From contig CM049309.1 in the NCBI GenBank assembly GCA_026874595.1, positions 24,493,033 through 24,557,032 of the forward strand: a DNA stretch of 64,000 nucleotides, in the 5' to 3' direction. The stretch's first letter is position 1; each line of letters begins with the position of its first letter. Below are positions 1 to 14,000 of this stretch, piece by piece. The DNA comes from Sipunculus nudus (lineage: Eukaryota; Annelida; Sipuncula; Golfingiida; Sipunculidae). The notes under the pieces were generated by a model that saw only the letters and a list, made by a program, of their open reading frames with translations, did no database searches and was not told the origin of the DNA. The position numbers and the translations under genes are program-made.

Positions 1-63
1 TACAAAACTAGTCATGGTCATGCTATCAATATTTAAGGCAAGATTCAAGGCAATCCATGTATT
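1..63 (+). repeat. left part of dispersed repeat interrupted by copy A
   Basis: Phrases such as GTCATGGTCA, AAGGCAAGA and CAATCCATG match an uninterrupted copy at 60957-61320. The repeat resumes at 1236 on the far side of the inserted element. Confidence 0.7.
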
Positions 64-1235
64 AACTAGAATACTGGTAGTCGACAAGCGACTTCCTGTA
101 CCTGCCAAAATCAGAGTGAACAGGTGAAGTGGGGCATGGATTGAGTGGCAAGGGGAAATAGAGTGAGGTGTGTTGCATATTAGCATGGATGTCTGCAGCC
201 AAAATGTGTATGTAGGTTGTGCCACCTATCACAAAATCCAGAAAGCTGTCCAAGTTGTATACATATGCAAAGTTAAAGGCAGATAAGTCGAACTACTACT
301 TGTATATGAGTTATTTCATCCCATAGCAGACAATCAGAAGGATGCTGTGCAAAAATGGTGGCAGGTGGTGCCACCAATCTTGTGTATGATTTAGAGCTAG
401 GTGAGATCTATACGCATGGTAAATTTCAGGGGGATATGTCCAACCAGTCCTGCGATATAAGCCTGAATGTCTGCAGCCTTAACATAAATGTAGCTGGTGC
501 CACCTGCCAAAAAAAAGAGAAAGCTATCCAAGATGCAAAATTTTAGGAAGATAAGTAAAACCACTACTGAGATATGAGTGATTTTAGCCCACGGAAGACA
601 AACAGACTGATGCTGTGCAAAAATGGTTGCAGGTGACCCCTACAGTTTTGTGTTTGATAAAGAGCTATGTGAGATCTATACACATGCAAAATTTTGGCCC
701 AATCGGTCAAACAGTTCCCAAGATATGAGCTTGGATGTCTGCAGCGTAAACTAGAATGTAGGTGGCGCTACCTGTCATAAAATCAAGAAAGCTGTCCAGG
801 ATGTATGAACCTGCAAAATTTTAGGCAAATATGTCTATCCACTGCTGAGATATGAGTGATTTATCCCAAAGCAGACGAACAGATGGACACTGTGCAAAAA
901 TGGTTGCAGGTGGCGCCACCATTTTTGTGTATGTTATAAAGCTATTTTTTGTACATTTGTACAAAAAATTTTTCCTGATCAGTCAAAAGGCTCCCGAGAT
1001 ATGTGGGTTTATGTGTGGAAACAGATACACAAATGGACGCTGGGCAGGGAAGGAAAGGTCAGAGGTCAACACCAATTGGTTAGGCACCAGTTCACATGTG
1101 ACCTGATAATTGGCGTAAGTTTTGGAAAAATCAGTCCAGTAGTCTCAGAGGAGTTCTCCGGAAACAAACGCCGCGGCGGCGGCAGAACCCGGTCAAAAAC
1201 ATAGTATCCGTAAAACTTTGTTTTGGTGGATACAA
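64..1235 (+). mobile_element. hairpin-ended non-autonomous element, copy A (Helitron/Helentron-like)
   Basis: Begins AACTAGAATA, with a short hairpin GTAGTCG...CGACTTC just inside, and ends in GGTGGATACAA. A terminal hairpin (GTATCC...GGATAC, about 1204-1233) sits at the 3' end. The core is a tandem series of diverged units of about 130-150 bp, each centred on a GGTGGCGCCACC-type palindrome. No coding capacity. An empty-site comparison with 60957-61320 fixes both ends to within a few bases and shows no clear target duplication. Oyster 'pearl'/Helentron-associated elements have this architecture; the class is my inference. Confidence 0.6.
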
Positions 1236-1510
1236 TTATCAAGATACTGGAGGTTTTGTATCAAATTTTTAATTATTCTGCAGGGGTACTTACGAGCCCT
1301 ATAGCTCAGAGGATATAGGTAGCAGTGACCCCATTTCAGGTTTCCAAGGAGATTTGTTTCATTATCCTTAATGTTCTTTCAGTAAAAGGTTTCTTGGGAT
1401 AATGGTTACTATTTGTGCCCTGCTAACAGACGGACAGACCCTTTGATGGCCACACAGCTGGACGATGGACAAAGTGCCATTTCTATACCTCAGTCAGCTA
1501 AGCTAAAAAA
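1236..1510 (+). repeat. right part of dispersed repeat interrupted by copy A
   Basis: TACTGGAGGTTTTGTATCAA and the following text through CCCTGCTAACAGACGG match 61035-61320 with moderate divergence. The repeat ends in the CAGTCAGCTAAGCTAAAAAA tail typical of several elements in this window. Confidence 0.7.
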
Positions 1511-1863
1511 TGACATTTTATATCATTTAACTGGAAAAGTAAAATTCTGTCCACCAATATTAATGATATTATTGCAGAACTATTTGGCCTTACCAGTTGT
1601 CAGGTAATTAATTATTTTTGTATGTGAATTTACAGCTGGTGTAAATAGACAAAATAAAAATCTTGTCAGCACATTTGCTCAACTGAAACTTACCTGGTGT
1701 CTAACAGGTGGGGATTGCCATCAGAATATGTAAAGGCACTGCTGATTAATTTTATCTTTGGAGTTTTATATGCAAGACAAGTGATCTATGGGTAATGACT
1801 TCCAAATGACATGGTTAATAAAAGTTTTTATACATATCAATAAAATATGCATGATCCACATAC
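1511..1863. other. ENOSF1 intron 13, no feature seen
   Basis: AT-rich single-copy-looking DNA after the exon 13 donor. I see no exon, RNA or repeat in it. Confidence 0.5.
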
Positions 1864-2035
1864 CACCAAGTTTAGCAGCCAGCATGACAACGGGGAGAAT
1901 TTCATTAAGTCCAGCCTGGCGAGCAGCATCTATCTGACAATAGTCCACGGCCTTTCCTTGAAGAAACTGTTTGAACATGATACGGTTCTGACAGGCTTCC
2001 CCAGTGGCTACTCCTATTCCTAGAGGTTGTAAAGC
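1864..2035 (-). CDS. ENOSF1: ENOSF1 coding exon 13
   Basis: 172 nt: [20 protein letters not shown], then [20 protein letters not shown] and [21 protein letters not shown] supplies the third metal ligand and QID the next barrel carboxylate. Acceptor ATTCCAG, donor GTATGT, exits phase 1. No CPHAGG-type exon is visible in 1-1863, so the next exon lies outside the window. Confidence 0.94.
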
Positions 2036-5000
2036 CTGGAATAAACAAATATATATTAGCAAGAGCAGACATCTGATATTGCTCAAGTAAAAAAATCATC
2101 CTGGTGTATTACTTAATGATTCCTTGTTTTTTTTCCAGAACAAATCAGTGACGTTGTCAAGCTTGTTATGTTGACTCAAAGAGCAAGTCCAAGTCCTCAC
2201 CACTCAAGTCCAAGTCCTCACCACTCAAGTCCAAGTCCTCACCACTCAAGTCCAAGTCCTCACCACTCAAGTCCAAGTCCTCACCACTCAAGCCCAAGTC
2301 CTCACCACTCAAGTCCAAGTCCTCACCACTCAAGTCCAAGTCATCACCACTCAAGTCCAAGTCCTCACCACTCAAGCCCAAGTCCTCACCACTCAAGTCC
2401 AAGTCATCACCACTCAAGTCCAAGTCATCACCACTCAAGTCCAAGTCCTCACCACTCAAGTCCAAGTCCTTGAAGTTCGAGTCAAGGTATACCTCCTTTG
2501 AGTCTGAGTCATTCAAACCCAAGCATATGTCCGAGTCCAATGCAATAATCCATATTCCAATAAATTTAAATGGAAATTTGAGATTATCATTGTGTTTTAA
2601 TGTTACATTTAGCTCCCAATGCAGACCTAAAGCTTGGTATATACATCTTATTCTTATTCTTAAATATTCTGTTACTGTAGTAGTTTGCACACATATATTG
2701 GCCTTTAAAGTATGTGTAACATGAAAAGCCAATGTCTCCAGGTGCAGTGTACATTTTAAGGCATTATAAAGATGGTTTTATGTTGCAAAATATACCTTAC
2801 AGTTTACAATACAATATGTGAGATGGACATTGCCTGATTTCTCAAGTCCTTGGCTCAGAGTTACAAGTCTTACAAGTATAAGTTTGAGTCCAGAACCCTC
2901 AAGTCCAAGTCTTGAAGTCAAAGTCCCTAGAAAGGGGACCAAGTCAGTTCTACATCACTGGACAGAATCATTATATTTTAAATACTGATCCAAATCATCA
3001 CTTAACCAGAGCTGTTTGGTGTTTAAAATGATAATCTCATACAGCTAATTATTAAAATGCATGTAGACTTTCAGAAGAAATGCCAAAAAGAAATAGATTA
3101 AGAATCAGTGTTATGATAAATGGCAAATTATAAAGTACAAGTGCTTCTGTGGCATGTTTTAATTAGAATATTAAAGAACTTAAAAGGAATGAGCTTGTCT
3201 GTAAGATTCAGGACTGGCAAGAGAAATCCTTCACATGTAACTAAAGGTTAACAACAAGTCACTCATCAAAAATGATATCAGATAGCCAAGTGATGGAAGG
3301 TGTTACTGTTAATGCTGCTGCTGCTTGACTTAATAGTAGGTAAGATTATTTCAAAACATATATATTGAACACTGTGACCACCATATCATCATAATGTTCC
3401 TCAGAACCAAAAATTGGAAAACTGGTCCTGAATTTAATCACACAACCTATTTCTTTCATACCTGTCTAATTTTTGCGTGGCCCAGAATATCATCAGGACT
3501 GGTTGGTTCTTCTATCCATGTCACACTGTATTTGGCTAAGGGCTGCATCCAGTCTATGGCAGTCTGAACATCCCAGCGCTGGTTAGCGTCAGTCATCTGA
3601 AAATACAGTACACCATCACAGCATTTATTGTTCTGAGTGTAGACTATGAGAAAATATTCCGTTAAGCTGGACCAGGCAGAAAACAAGGGGGATTTAATGA
3701 TATTTGTATAGAATTCTAACATCTAAGAAACTAATTTTTTTCTATGTTAACAATTGAAAATGTAAGTGCAAGTATTACATCTATTAGACAGTGCAGTCAG
3801 TATTGCATTTTTAAGTACTAGTATTTCCTTTTCTAAAGTTCTTAATGCACCCTTTTATGGTCTTTACAAACAGAAACAAGTTCACTATCCTGTTGAAAAT
3901 ACTGTTTGATGTAGCTGCCTAATAAAGCTAAACAGTAACACTGGACCATTCAGTGTGATATAAAAGTTAGAATGAATTTACTTGGTCAATATTTAGGTAT
4001 AATTCTATACAGTAAGATTTTATGGAATTATAGATGGTACAAAATAACTGATTAAAAACTGATCATTGATCTATTTTTATCTTTCAATCATCAAATATGA
4101 TTTTACAACCGATTCCTACCACTTATGTTTACAACTGTAAATAGGCACATGAGGAATAACCTCATTATAGATATAAAATACAGTTAATAATGTAATGTGG
4201 GAAAACTGGAGACAGACCTCCAAATGATTACGCTCTTTACACAGCGCTTTACCTATAGGGCTACTACCTATATCGTAAGGCGCTGTTTGTTATGACCTCG
4301 TATCCTGAATTGCAACACCAGAGGGGAGCACTGTATTTTTGTCTAATCAGATGAGACCTTGTGCTGGAAGACAAAGCCAAGCAAGGAATACACGGAGCCA
4401 ATCATATTCATTAATTTTTGAGTGACAGCTCATTCCCCGGCGTAACCGTCTGAACAGGCCACAGGCTCAGATAAATTTGCCCTGAGGGGGTTTGCTTAGG
4501 GCCTTGGGCACATAGGATGCTCGGCCGGTGAGCTGTAATTCAAACGAAACTTTACAACAAAGGCTGCGTGCACACCTCGCTGGCTGGTTTCAGTTCTGCA
4601 GACAACAGTTACATGGCTACGCTAACACAGTCCTACTGTCATAATTGAAGCGGTCGGTGATGCGAGAATGCAGAGGGAGCAATTTAAATTCGACCGGAAA
4701 CTCACCAAGCGGCGTTTGAAGCGCTGCAATGGGCGGAGCCAGGATGCCTGTCGAGTGTTTGTTTATTGGCATCTGATTGGCTGCTTGTCACATCATACGC
4801 ACGTTTATTTTAGTGGACAACGAACCGCCGTCTGGTGACTAAATATATCATAAACGGTCAAAGCTGGCAGCGTGAAAATCAGTTGCTTCTTTAGAAGCGC
4901 AAGATTTCCGCTGCCTCGGGAGCGTACCAAATGATCTGGTGGACTTATATTCAGCACAGCTAACATTTAATTTTGATCCACAAAAAATTTCCTAAATTTT

Positions 5001-8000
5001 AAGCAACTTTTTAATTATATATGAAAGCTAAAATTTTACCTGTCCTTGACCTTGAAATATAAAGGATTTTGATTATATGCTTGATAACTTGGCTTCCTTT
5101 TGTTGTAAAATTATGTCAGCAATGATTCTTTCTTTTGTGCTCCATTTTGCACCACATTACGATTTATACTGCTTGATTTCTAATAACTTGGTGTTATACT
5201 TGGGGTGGCCTTTTTTGATTCTCCCAAGCATTATGTCATGTGTTTATAATTAAAACTGTATCACTTGATGTTTAAGTTCACCTGGCAGTGCCCCTTGAGA
5301 AGCTTTAATGCATTATATAACTAACTAGTACATATTAATATCCTCACCCAGGCAACATGTTATGCCTCGAATGATTGACATTTAATTTGGCACTGTCAGC
5401 TTGTTATTGTGTCATTGTTAGAAATTACATAAGTGATGAGAAATGTTATACATAAATGTTAATGTATAAACAGTACAGCATACTGTAAAACTTTTGTCTG
5501 CTCCCTGCTGGAATAAACTCTTAATGACATTTTTTACATCAGTTTGGGCAAATTTCTTTAAATTTGCATTGTCATCACACACCTATGATTTTGATACACC
5601 ACAGTTGTACAAAAAGCAATAAACCTTGGTATTACTGACCATTCTCTGAACAAATACAATAAAGTTTACCAGCATCTTGTCAGGACCAATCTCCTGTCTG
5701 ACCAGTCCCACACGGCGAATGTCATCCTCTTGATTTAATCCGACCTTAACCTTGAACCTGTGGGTCACATGAGATACATTCTTAACATTCTTATATGTAA
5801 TTAAATTTAATTTATAAGATGAGGCTGTAAAGTAACCAGAATGAGTCATGAAAAATTTATTTAACTTTTATTTGAAGGATAATTGTCCAAGTTAAAAAAA
5901 TACTGACTGGATTAAAAAGGTTTTTCTCTCACAAGTAATTAATCAGCAAAAATATTATACTTATTCTTTTACACAATCCATTCACATTTGCTTTATACAA
6001 AAGTTTCAAGACAAAACTATCCCAGCTCATGATCTCAGAACCTCCCTTTGAGCTGTTTAACACCTTGTTATGGTTTTGCCTGTTTGTAAACACAGTTCAC
6101 GTGTGTCTGTTTACAATAACAAGGCCACATAGCCAGAGGTCTGATTTTGCACATGCAAGACAAATAACAGATGTATCAGGCAGTGGGAACATGTATTACA
6201 GTTTTGGGGCCAAGTCAGTTAGGGCATCTCCTAATTGACATATGTTTTTGCCCAGGTAGTGCACGCAGTCCCATGTGCTGTGTTGATGTTGACACCTGGG
6301 ATCGCGCCAGGTCCACTGTTTTTAACATTTGTGTACATGGGTAAGCCAATGGTTTCAGTGGAAAATTTTGGCAGGTACAAATTTCCTTCAAAGAGAAGAC
6401 GCTATTCCTTGTGTTAATTCAACATGCTTATAGGTGATTTGGCCCCTTCTAATAAAATATCCATCCTCATTGTTTAGCATTAGACTTGTCCCTGCCTGCT
6501 TTGCCTTGATCAGTACATTGCTTCTAACTGGTTTTCCTGAAACATTTGTCAATGATTTATAAACAACTACAACTGAAGAAAAATAAAATGCTTATATATT
6601 GAATGCAGTTCAAAAGATGCCATGTTCAATAATAATTGTTTTTTATTATTACTGAACATGGCAAAAATTTTTTTATGAAACAAACTTGACATATGACTTA
6701 GTTTCAGGGTGAGATCAGGTATTTGCTATAACTACCTGAGTCAGAAATATTTATAAATAATGGTTAGAATACCGGCTGAGTATTTATTTTACTACTTGTA
6801 TTAAGAAGACCACTGAACTGATCATTTAATTTCTTTATATAACATGTGACCTAATTAAATGTACTACTTTTGGATTGAAATGAAATCCTAAGCAGTGGTT
6901 AAGACATGGTGCAAGTCAGAATTGAGTATTACCTTATGAATCCTTGGTCAAGAGCTTCTTTACAAAGCTGAAACATAGATCATTGACTGACTGCACCAGT
7001 CATAATTCTAGTATGAGCAAGTGACTTAAAGGTAAGTCATCACTGCAACATGACAAACATAAAACACATCAAAGTAAAGGGAATGAAAGTGGAGCCATCA
7101 ATGACTCCCATGTGATAGGGAGGACAATCACAGATGTAACAGCATTTCAGATTTAATAGTAATCCATTTAGCCATGAATTTTAAGAAATCACACCTTTGT
7201 GTAAATATCAATGCAAAATTACCTTGCATATGTTAGTGATATTTCACAAACATCAGCTGCATTTCCAATAACATTGGCCAGATTTTGGTCCAATTTTGCA
7301 CGTTTACAGGGATATATGTATAACTGAAGCAGATTATTTCACACTATAGGATCTTCATTACATTATATGAATTAGATGTCAGCTGATCTATGGAAACAAT
7401 TTTTATAGCAATCAAACTTCATTACCCTCTGTTTATACATACTGTATTACTGGTTATTGTTGTTAAACTCACTTACTAATAACACTGAAACACAGACCAT
7501 AACCAACACCTGAGTATCAGCATGGAGAAATTTCAGGCTTTATATATTCTGATTAATACTACATTATCATCTTTAGAAAAAGTATACAATTTACTCAATA
7601 AATAATCAAGAGAAAAAAAAGGTCTAAGGTCATGGAAAAAATAAATTCTCTCAAACAGTTTCAATTTCTGCTCAGGCAATCAGACCAAAATCAAGTCTTA
7701 TTAATCCTGTATGAAGTGTAAGAAGACTCAAAATTGTTAGATATGTTAAATAATGTTACTGATGCTTCACAAAGTTAACATTGGACAGTAGTGCAGGGTC
7801 AACACACATAAAGTGGACAGTAGTGCAGGGTCAACACACACAAAAGGGGGGGTGCATGGATTACGCAACAACAGATTAATTTATATGACACAGCGAATAT
7901 GATATAACATTGTTAATCAAACAACAGGAGGATATGTATTACATTTTGTTCATTTGAACTGGTTGTCAAAGGTTTACAAGATTAGTCAGATTAAGTCTTG

Positions 8001-11000
8001 GCACTGAGTGAACAGTCATCAATTCTCATTAATAGTCTATTAGCATTTTCATTTCAACATGCCTTCAAGTTTCAAGAGACATTAATCCAACTGAACAAAG
8101 TGACAAGTTGGATAAAATAATCTTAGGAAATAATCAAAGTTACTTGAGATCTCAGGACATGAAATCTCTTTCAAACTGCAAAGAACTACATTACAATTCT
8201 TATTTAAACATACCATAAAAATGACCTCTACAGGGTAAAAAGAATTACTTGCATCTATTGAACCAACACCTTTTTTTTGCGAATTAATGACTGCTTGTAG
8301 CATCAAAATTATTTAAAGGATCTTTATTTTCTTTTGGGATCATGGGCACATATAGCCAGACAGATTTTTTTGTACCTCACCATTCACTGCTTAATTCTGT
8401 TACATACGTATACATGTATAATACACAGACATTATACATACCCTTTTAATCTTGCTATCACTGTAGCCAAGCCAACCAGCAGAGGTAGTATAAGCTGGAT
8501 AACCATTCTGCATCAGGAGGGCCTCTGTAAAACAGGAATAACACAATGCAGTCATGTTATACAGCATGGACCCCAATGGACAGGGACAAGAGAACATGGT
8601 CATTTTATACAACATGGACCTCAATTAACAGGGACAACAGAACATGGTCATGTTATACAGCATGGACCTCAATAGAACAGGGACAACAGAACATGGTCAT
8701 GTTATACAGCATGGACCTCAATAGAACAGGGACAACAGAACATGGTCATGTAATACAACATGGACCTCAATAGAACAGGGACAACAGAACATGGTCATGT
8801 AATACAACATGGACATCAAATAAACAGGGATACCAGAACATGGTCATATTATACAGCATGGACCTCAATAGAACAGGGACAACAGAACATGGTCATGTAA
8901 TACAACATGGACCTCAATAGAACAGGGACAACAGAACATGGTCATGTAATACAGCATGGACCTCAATAGAACAGAGACAACAGAACATGGTCATGTAATA
9001 CAACATGGACATCAAATAAACAGGGATACCAGAACATGGTCATATTATACAGCATGGACCTCAATACAACAGGGACAACAGAACATTGTCATATTATACA
9101 GCATGGACCTCAATAAAACAGGGACAACAGAACAAGGTCATGTAATACAGCATGGACCTAAATAGAACAGGGACAACAGAACATGGTCATGTAATACAGC
9201 ATGGACCTCAATAAAACAGGGACAACATGACATGGTCATGTCATACAACATGGACATTAAATAAACAGGGATAACAGAACAAGGTCATGTAATACAGCAT
9301 GGACCTCAATAGAACAGGGACAACAGAACATGGTCATGTAATACAACATGGACCTCAATAGAACAGGGACAACAGAACATGGTCATGTAATACAGCATGG
9401 ACCTCAATAAAACAGGGACAACAGAACAAGGTCATGTAATACAGTGTGGACCTCAATAGAACAGGGACAACAGAACATGGTCATGTAATACAACATGGAC
9501 CTCAATAGAACAGGGAAAACAGAACATGGTCATATTATACAGCATGAACCTCAATAAAACAGGGAAAACAGAACAAGGTCATGTAATACAGCATGGACCT
9601 CAATAGAACAGGGACAACAGAACATGGTCATGTAATACAGCATGGACCTCAATAGAACAGGGACAACAGAACACGGTCATGTAACACAGCATGGACCTCA
9701 ATAAAACAGGGACAACAGAACAAGGTCATGTAATACAGCATGGACCTCAATAGAACAGGGACAATAGAACATGGTCATGTAATACAACTTGGACCTATAT
9801 AAAACAGGGACAACAGAACAAGGTCATGTAATACAGTATGGACCTCAATAGAACAGGGACAACAGAACATGGTCATGTAATACAGCATGGACCTCAATAG
9901 AACAGGGACAACAGAACATGGTCATGTAATACAACATAGACCTATATAAAACAGGGACAACAGAACAAGGTCATGTAATACAGTATGGAGCTCAATAGAA
10001 CAGGGACAACAGAACATGGTCATGTAATACAGCATGGACCTCAATAGAACAGGGACAACAGAACATGGTCATGTAATACAGCATGGACCTCAATAGAACA
10101 GGGACAACAGAACATGGTCATGTAATACAACATGAACCTCAATAAAAGAGGGACAACAGAACAAGGTCATGTAATACAGCATGGACCTCAATAGAACAGG
10201 GACAACAGAACATGGTCATGTAATACAGCATGGACCTCAATAGAACAGGGACAACAGAACATGGTCATGTAATACAACATGAACCTCAATAAAAGAGGGA
10301 CAACAGAACAAGGTCATGTAATACAGCATGGACCTCAATAGAACAGGGACAACAGAACATGTTCATGTTATACAGCATGGACCTCAATAAAACAGGGACA
10401 ACACAACATGGTCATGTTATACAACATGGACATCAAATAAACAGGGATAACAGAACAAGGTCATATTATACAGCATGGAGCTAAATAAAACAGGGATAAC
10501 AGAACATGGTCATGATATACAGCACGGACCTCAATAAAACAGGGATAACAGAACATGTTCATGTTATACAGCACGGACCTCAATAAAACAGGGACAACAG
10601 GACATGGTCATGTTATACAACATGGACCTCAATTAAACAGGGACAACAGAACATGGTCATGTTATACAACATGGACCTCAATAAAACAGGGATAACAGAA
10701 CATGGTCATATTATACAGCATGGACCTCAATAAAACAGGGATAACAGAACATGGTCATGATACACAGCACGGATCTCAATAAAACAGTGATAACAGAACA
10801 TGGTCATATTATACAGCATGGACCTCAATAGAACAGGGACAACAGAACATGGTCATGTAATACAGCATGGACCTCAATAAAACAGGGACAACAGAACAAG
10901 GTCATGTAATACAGTGTGGACCTCAATAGAACAGGGACAACAGAACATGTTCATGTTATACAGCATGGATCTCAATAAAACAGGGATAACAGAACATGTT

Positions 11001-14000
11001 CATGTTATACAGCATGGACCTCAATAAAACAGGGACAACAGGACATGGTCACAGGATACAGTGTGGGATTCTGTGAAATAGGTACAAGTTCTTGAACATT
11101 TATTTATCTTCAGTTAACTGTTAAGGCTGTCTTCAAATAACTCTTACTTTTTCTCTACTTATTCAACTTAATCAGTTGTTACATTACCTCTCTCTTCTCT
11201 TCCTTTCTTTCCTCTCTTGAGCATTTCTAAATAAAAGAAGGAATTTTTAGCAAGAAAATATATTAAGAATAGATTTCTGATACATACACAGTTCTTTTTA
11301 TTTTTTGTTGACTAATAAATAATTCCAAAGCAGGTTTTCTGTGTTCCTAAGAGAACATACACAGTGACCGTAAAAGTTGCAGGTTTTAGGTCCCCTCCCA
11401 TATAAATGGCTCAGAAGACTTCAGAATTTACTTCCCAATGGAAGCTCCCTGGGTACACTACAGAACCCACACATAGCTTAATTTTAGGTCGCTAGGGCCT
11501 GCCATACACAGACAGCACTTTATTCAGTACCCATTTGGAATTCTGGGTAGACATAAGCACACCTGTGGCTGACACCCTGCTTAAGAGTCTCAGCAAAGAA
11601 GTGAGAGGCTACAGGATTCAAACCCATGACCGCTGGATCATAAATCGGTCACCTTTGCTATTACACCACCAAGCTGGACAATGTAGTCTGTAGATGAGGC
11701 ACAGTACCAAGGCTGCTGACACATTGAGTAGCTGTGGATCTTAAAAACATTATGTGAAACTAGTGTGGGCCTATTATTTATTATTAATAAAACAAAATAC
11801 ATACACAAACCATCAGCATAAAAATTAAATATGTAAATACACTTACCAATAACTTCATCTTTGGTAATGGCATCTGTCCTGGAAGAAATCATACAATTAG
11901 CTAAACAACATCAAGTTCAGTACTTGATAAAGGAAACAACATACACTAGCTTTAAGACTACACAGTTATCCATGGCATATTAGGTAATGTATCACTTATT
12001 ACACCGAACTTATCTATTTCTATGCAGAATATTGCTGTTAGTGTAAATTTAAATAGTGTCAGAATTTGTCAGAAATCTAAAATAAATGTAAACAGGAAAG
12101 GGTTAAAAGATGACATGTTGCACAGAATCTGTTGATAAATGTTTAAGAGTTCTGCAAGACTCAGTTGGAGGGAGACACAACTGAACTAAGAGCAATTTCA
12201 TTTAAAGAGCATTGCTATTGAAGTTGAGGTCTACTGTCTGAACCCGTTTAAAAGTGTTCATTTTCTACTTAAGCATAATTATGTAAATAATTCCTGTACA
12301 ATAGTGGTGAAATTCTAATGAAAATTGCAGGTGTTACAGATCTCCCTGAATGCTACCCCATGGCACACTCAGGTGTTACAGGTCTCACTGAATGCTGCCA
12401 AATGTCACACCCAGGGGTTACAGGTCTCACTGACTGATGCCCAATGTCACACTCACGTGTTACAGGTCTCACTGACTGATGCCCAATGTCACACTCAGGT
12501 GTTACAGGTCTCACTGACTGAAGCCCAATGTCACACTCAGGTGTTACAGGTCTCACTGAATGCTGCCAAATGTCACACCCAGGGGTTACAGGTCTCACTG
12601 TATGCTACCCCATGTCTCACCCAGGGGTTACAGGTCTCACTGAATGCTGCCCAATGTCACACTAACGTGTTACAGGTCTCACTGACTGATGCCCAATGTC
12701 ACACTCAGGTGTTACAGGTCTCACTGAATGCTGCCCAATGTCACACTCAGGTGTTACAGGTCTCACTGAATGCTACCCCATGTCTCAATCAGGGGTTACA
12801 GGTCTCACTGAATGCTGCCCAATGTCACACTCACATGTTACAGGTCTCACTGACTGATGCCCAATGTCACACTCAGGTGTTACAGGTCTAACTGAATGCT
12901 ACCCCATGTCTCAATCAGGGGTTACAGGTCTCACTGACTGATGCCCAATGTCACACTCACGTGTTACAGGTCTCACTGACTGATGCCCAATGTCACACTC
13001 AGGTGTTACAGGTCTAACTGAATGCTACCCCATGTCTCAATCAGGTGTTACAGGTCTCACTGACTGATGCCCAATGTCACACTCACGTGTTACAGGTCTC
13101 ACTGACTGATGCCCAATGTCACACTCACGTGTTACAGGTCTCACTGACTGATGCCCAATGTCACACTCAGGGGTTACAGGTCTCACTGAATGCTACCCCA
13201 TGTCTCACCCAGGGGTTACAGGTCTCACTGAATGCTGCCCCATGGCACACTCAGGTGTTACAGGTCTCACTGAATGCTGCCAAATGTCACACCCAGGGGT
13301 TACAGGTCTCACTGTATGCTACCCCATGTCTCACCCAGGGGTTACAGGTCTCACTGAATGCTGCCCAATGTCACACTCAGGGGTTACAGGTCTCACTGAC
13401 TGATGCCCAATGTCACACTCAGGTGTTACAGGTCTCACTGACTGATGCCCAATGTCACACTCAGGTGTTACAGATCTCCCTGAATGCTACCCCATGGCAC
13501 ACTCAGGTGTTACAGGTCTCACTGAATGCTACCCCATGTCTCATCAAGGGGTTACAGGTCTCACTGACTGATGCCCAATGTCACACTCAGGTGTTACAGG
13601 TCTCATTGAATGCTGCCCAATGTCACACTCACGTGTTACAGGTCTCACTGACTGATGCCCAATGTCACACTCACGTGTTACAGGTCTCACTGATGGCTGC
13701 CCAATGTCACACCCAGGGGTAACAGGTCTCACTGACTGATGCCCCATGTCACACTCACATGTTACAGGTCTCACTGACTGATGCCCAATGTCACACTCAG
13801 GTGTTACAGGTCTTACTGAATGCTACCCCATGTCTCAATCAGGGGTTACAGGTCTCACTGAATGCTGCCAAATGTCACACCCAGGGGTTACAGGTCTCAC
13901 TGACTGATGCCCAATGTCACACTCACGTGTTACAGGTCTCACTGACTGATGCCCAATGTCTCACTCAGGTGTTACAGGTCTCACTGAATGCAACCCCATG

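Noticed and set aside
1-1863. Possible further ENOSF1 C-terminal exon (CPHAGG motif) at the left edge
   Set aside because: I searched the minus strand for the motif and a plausible acceptor/donor pair and saw none; the region is mostly repeat.
2166-2732. 188-codon minus-strand frame with DLDLSGE repeats and plus-strand SPSPHHS frame
   Set aside because: Generated by a 21-bp minisatellite; the flanks of the frame look non-coding.
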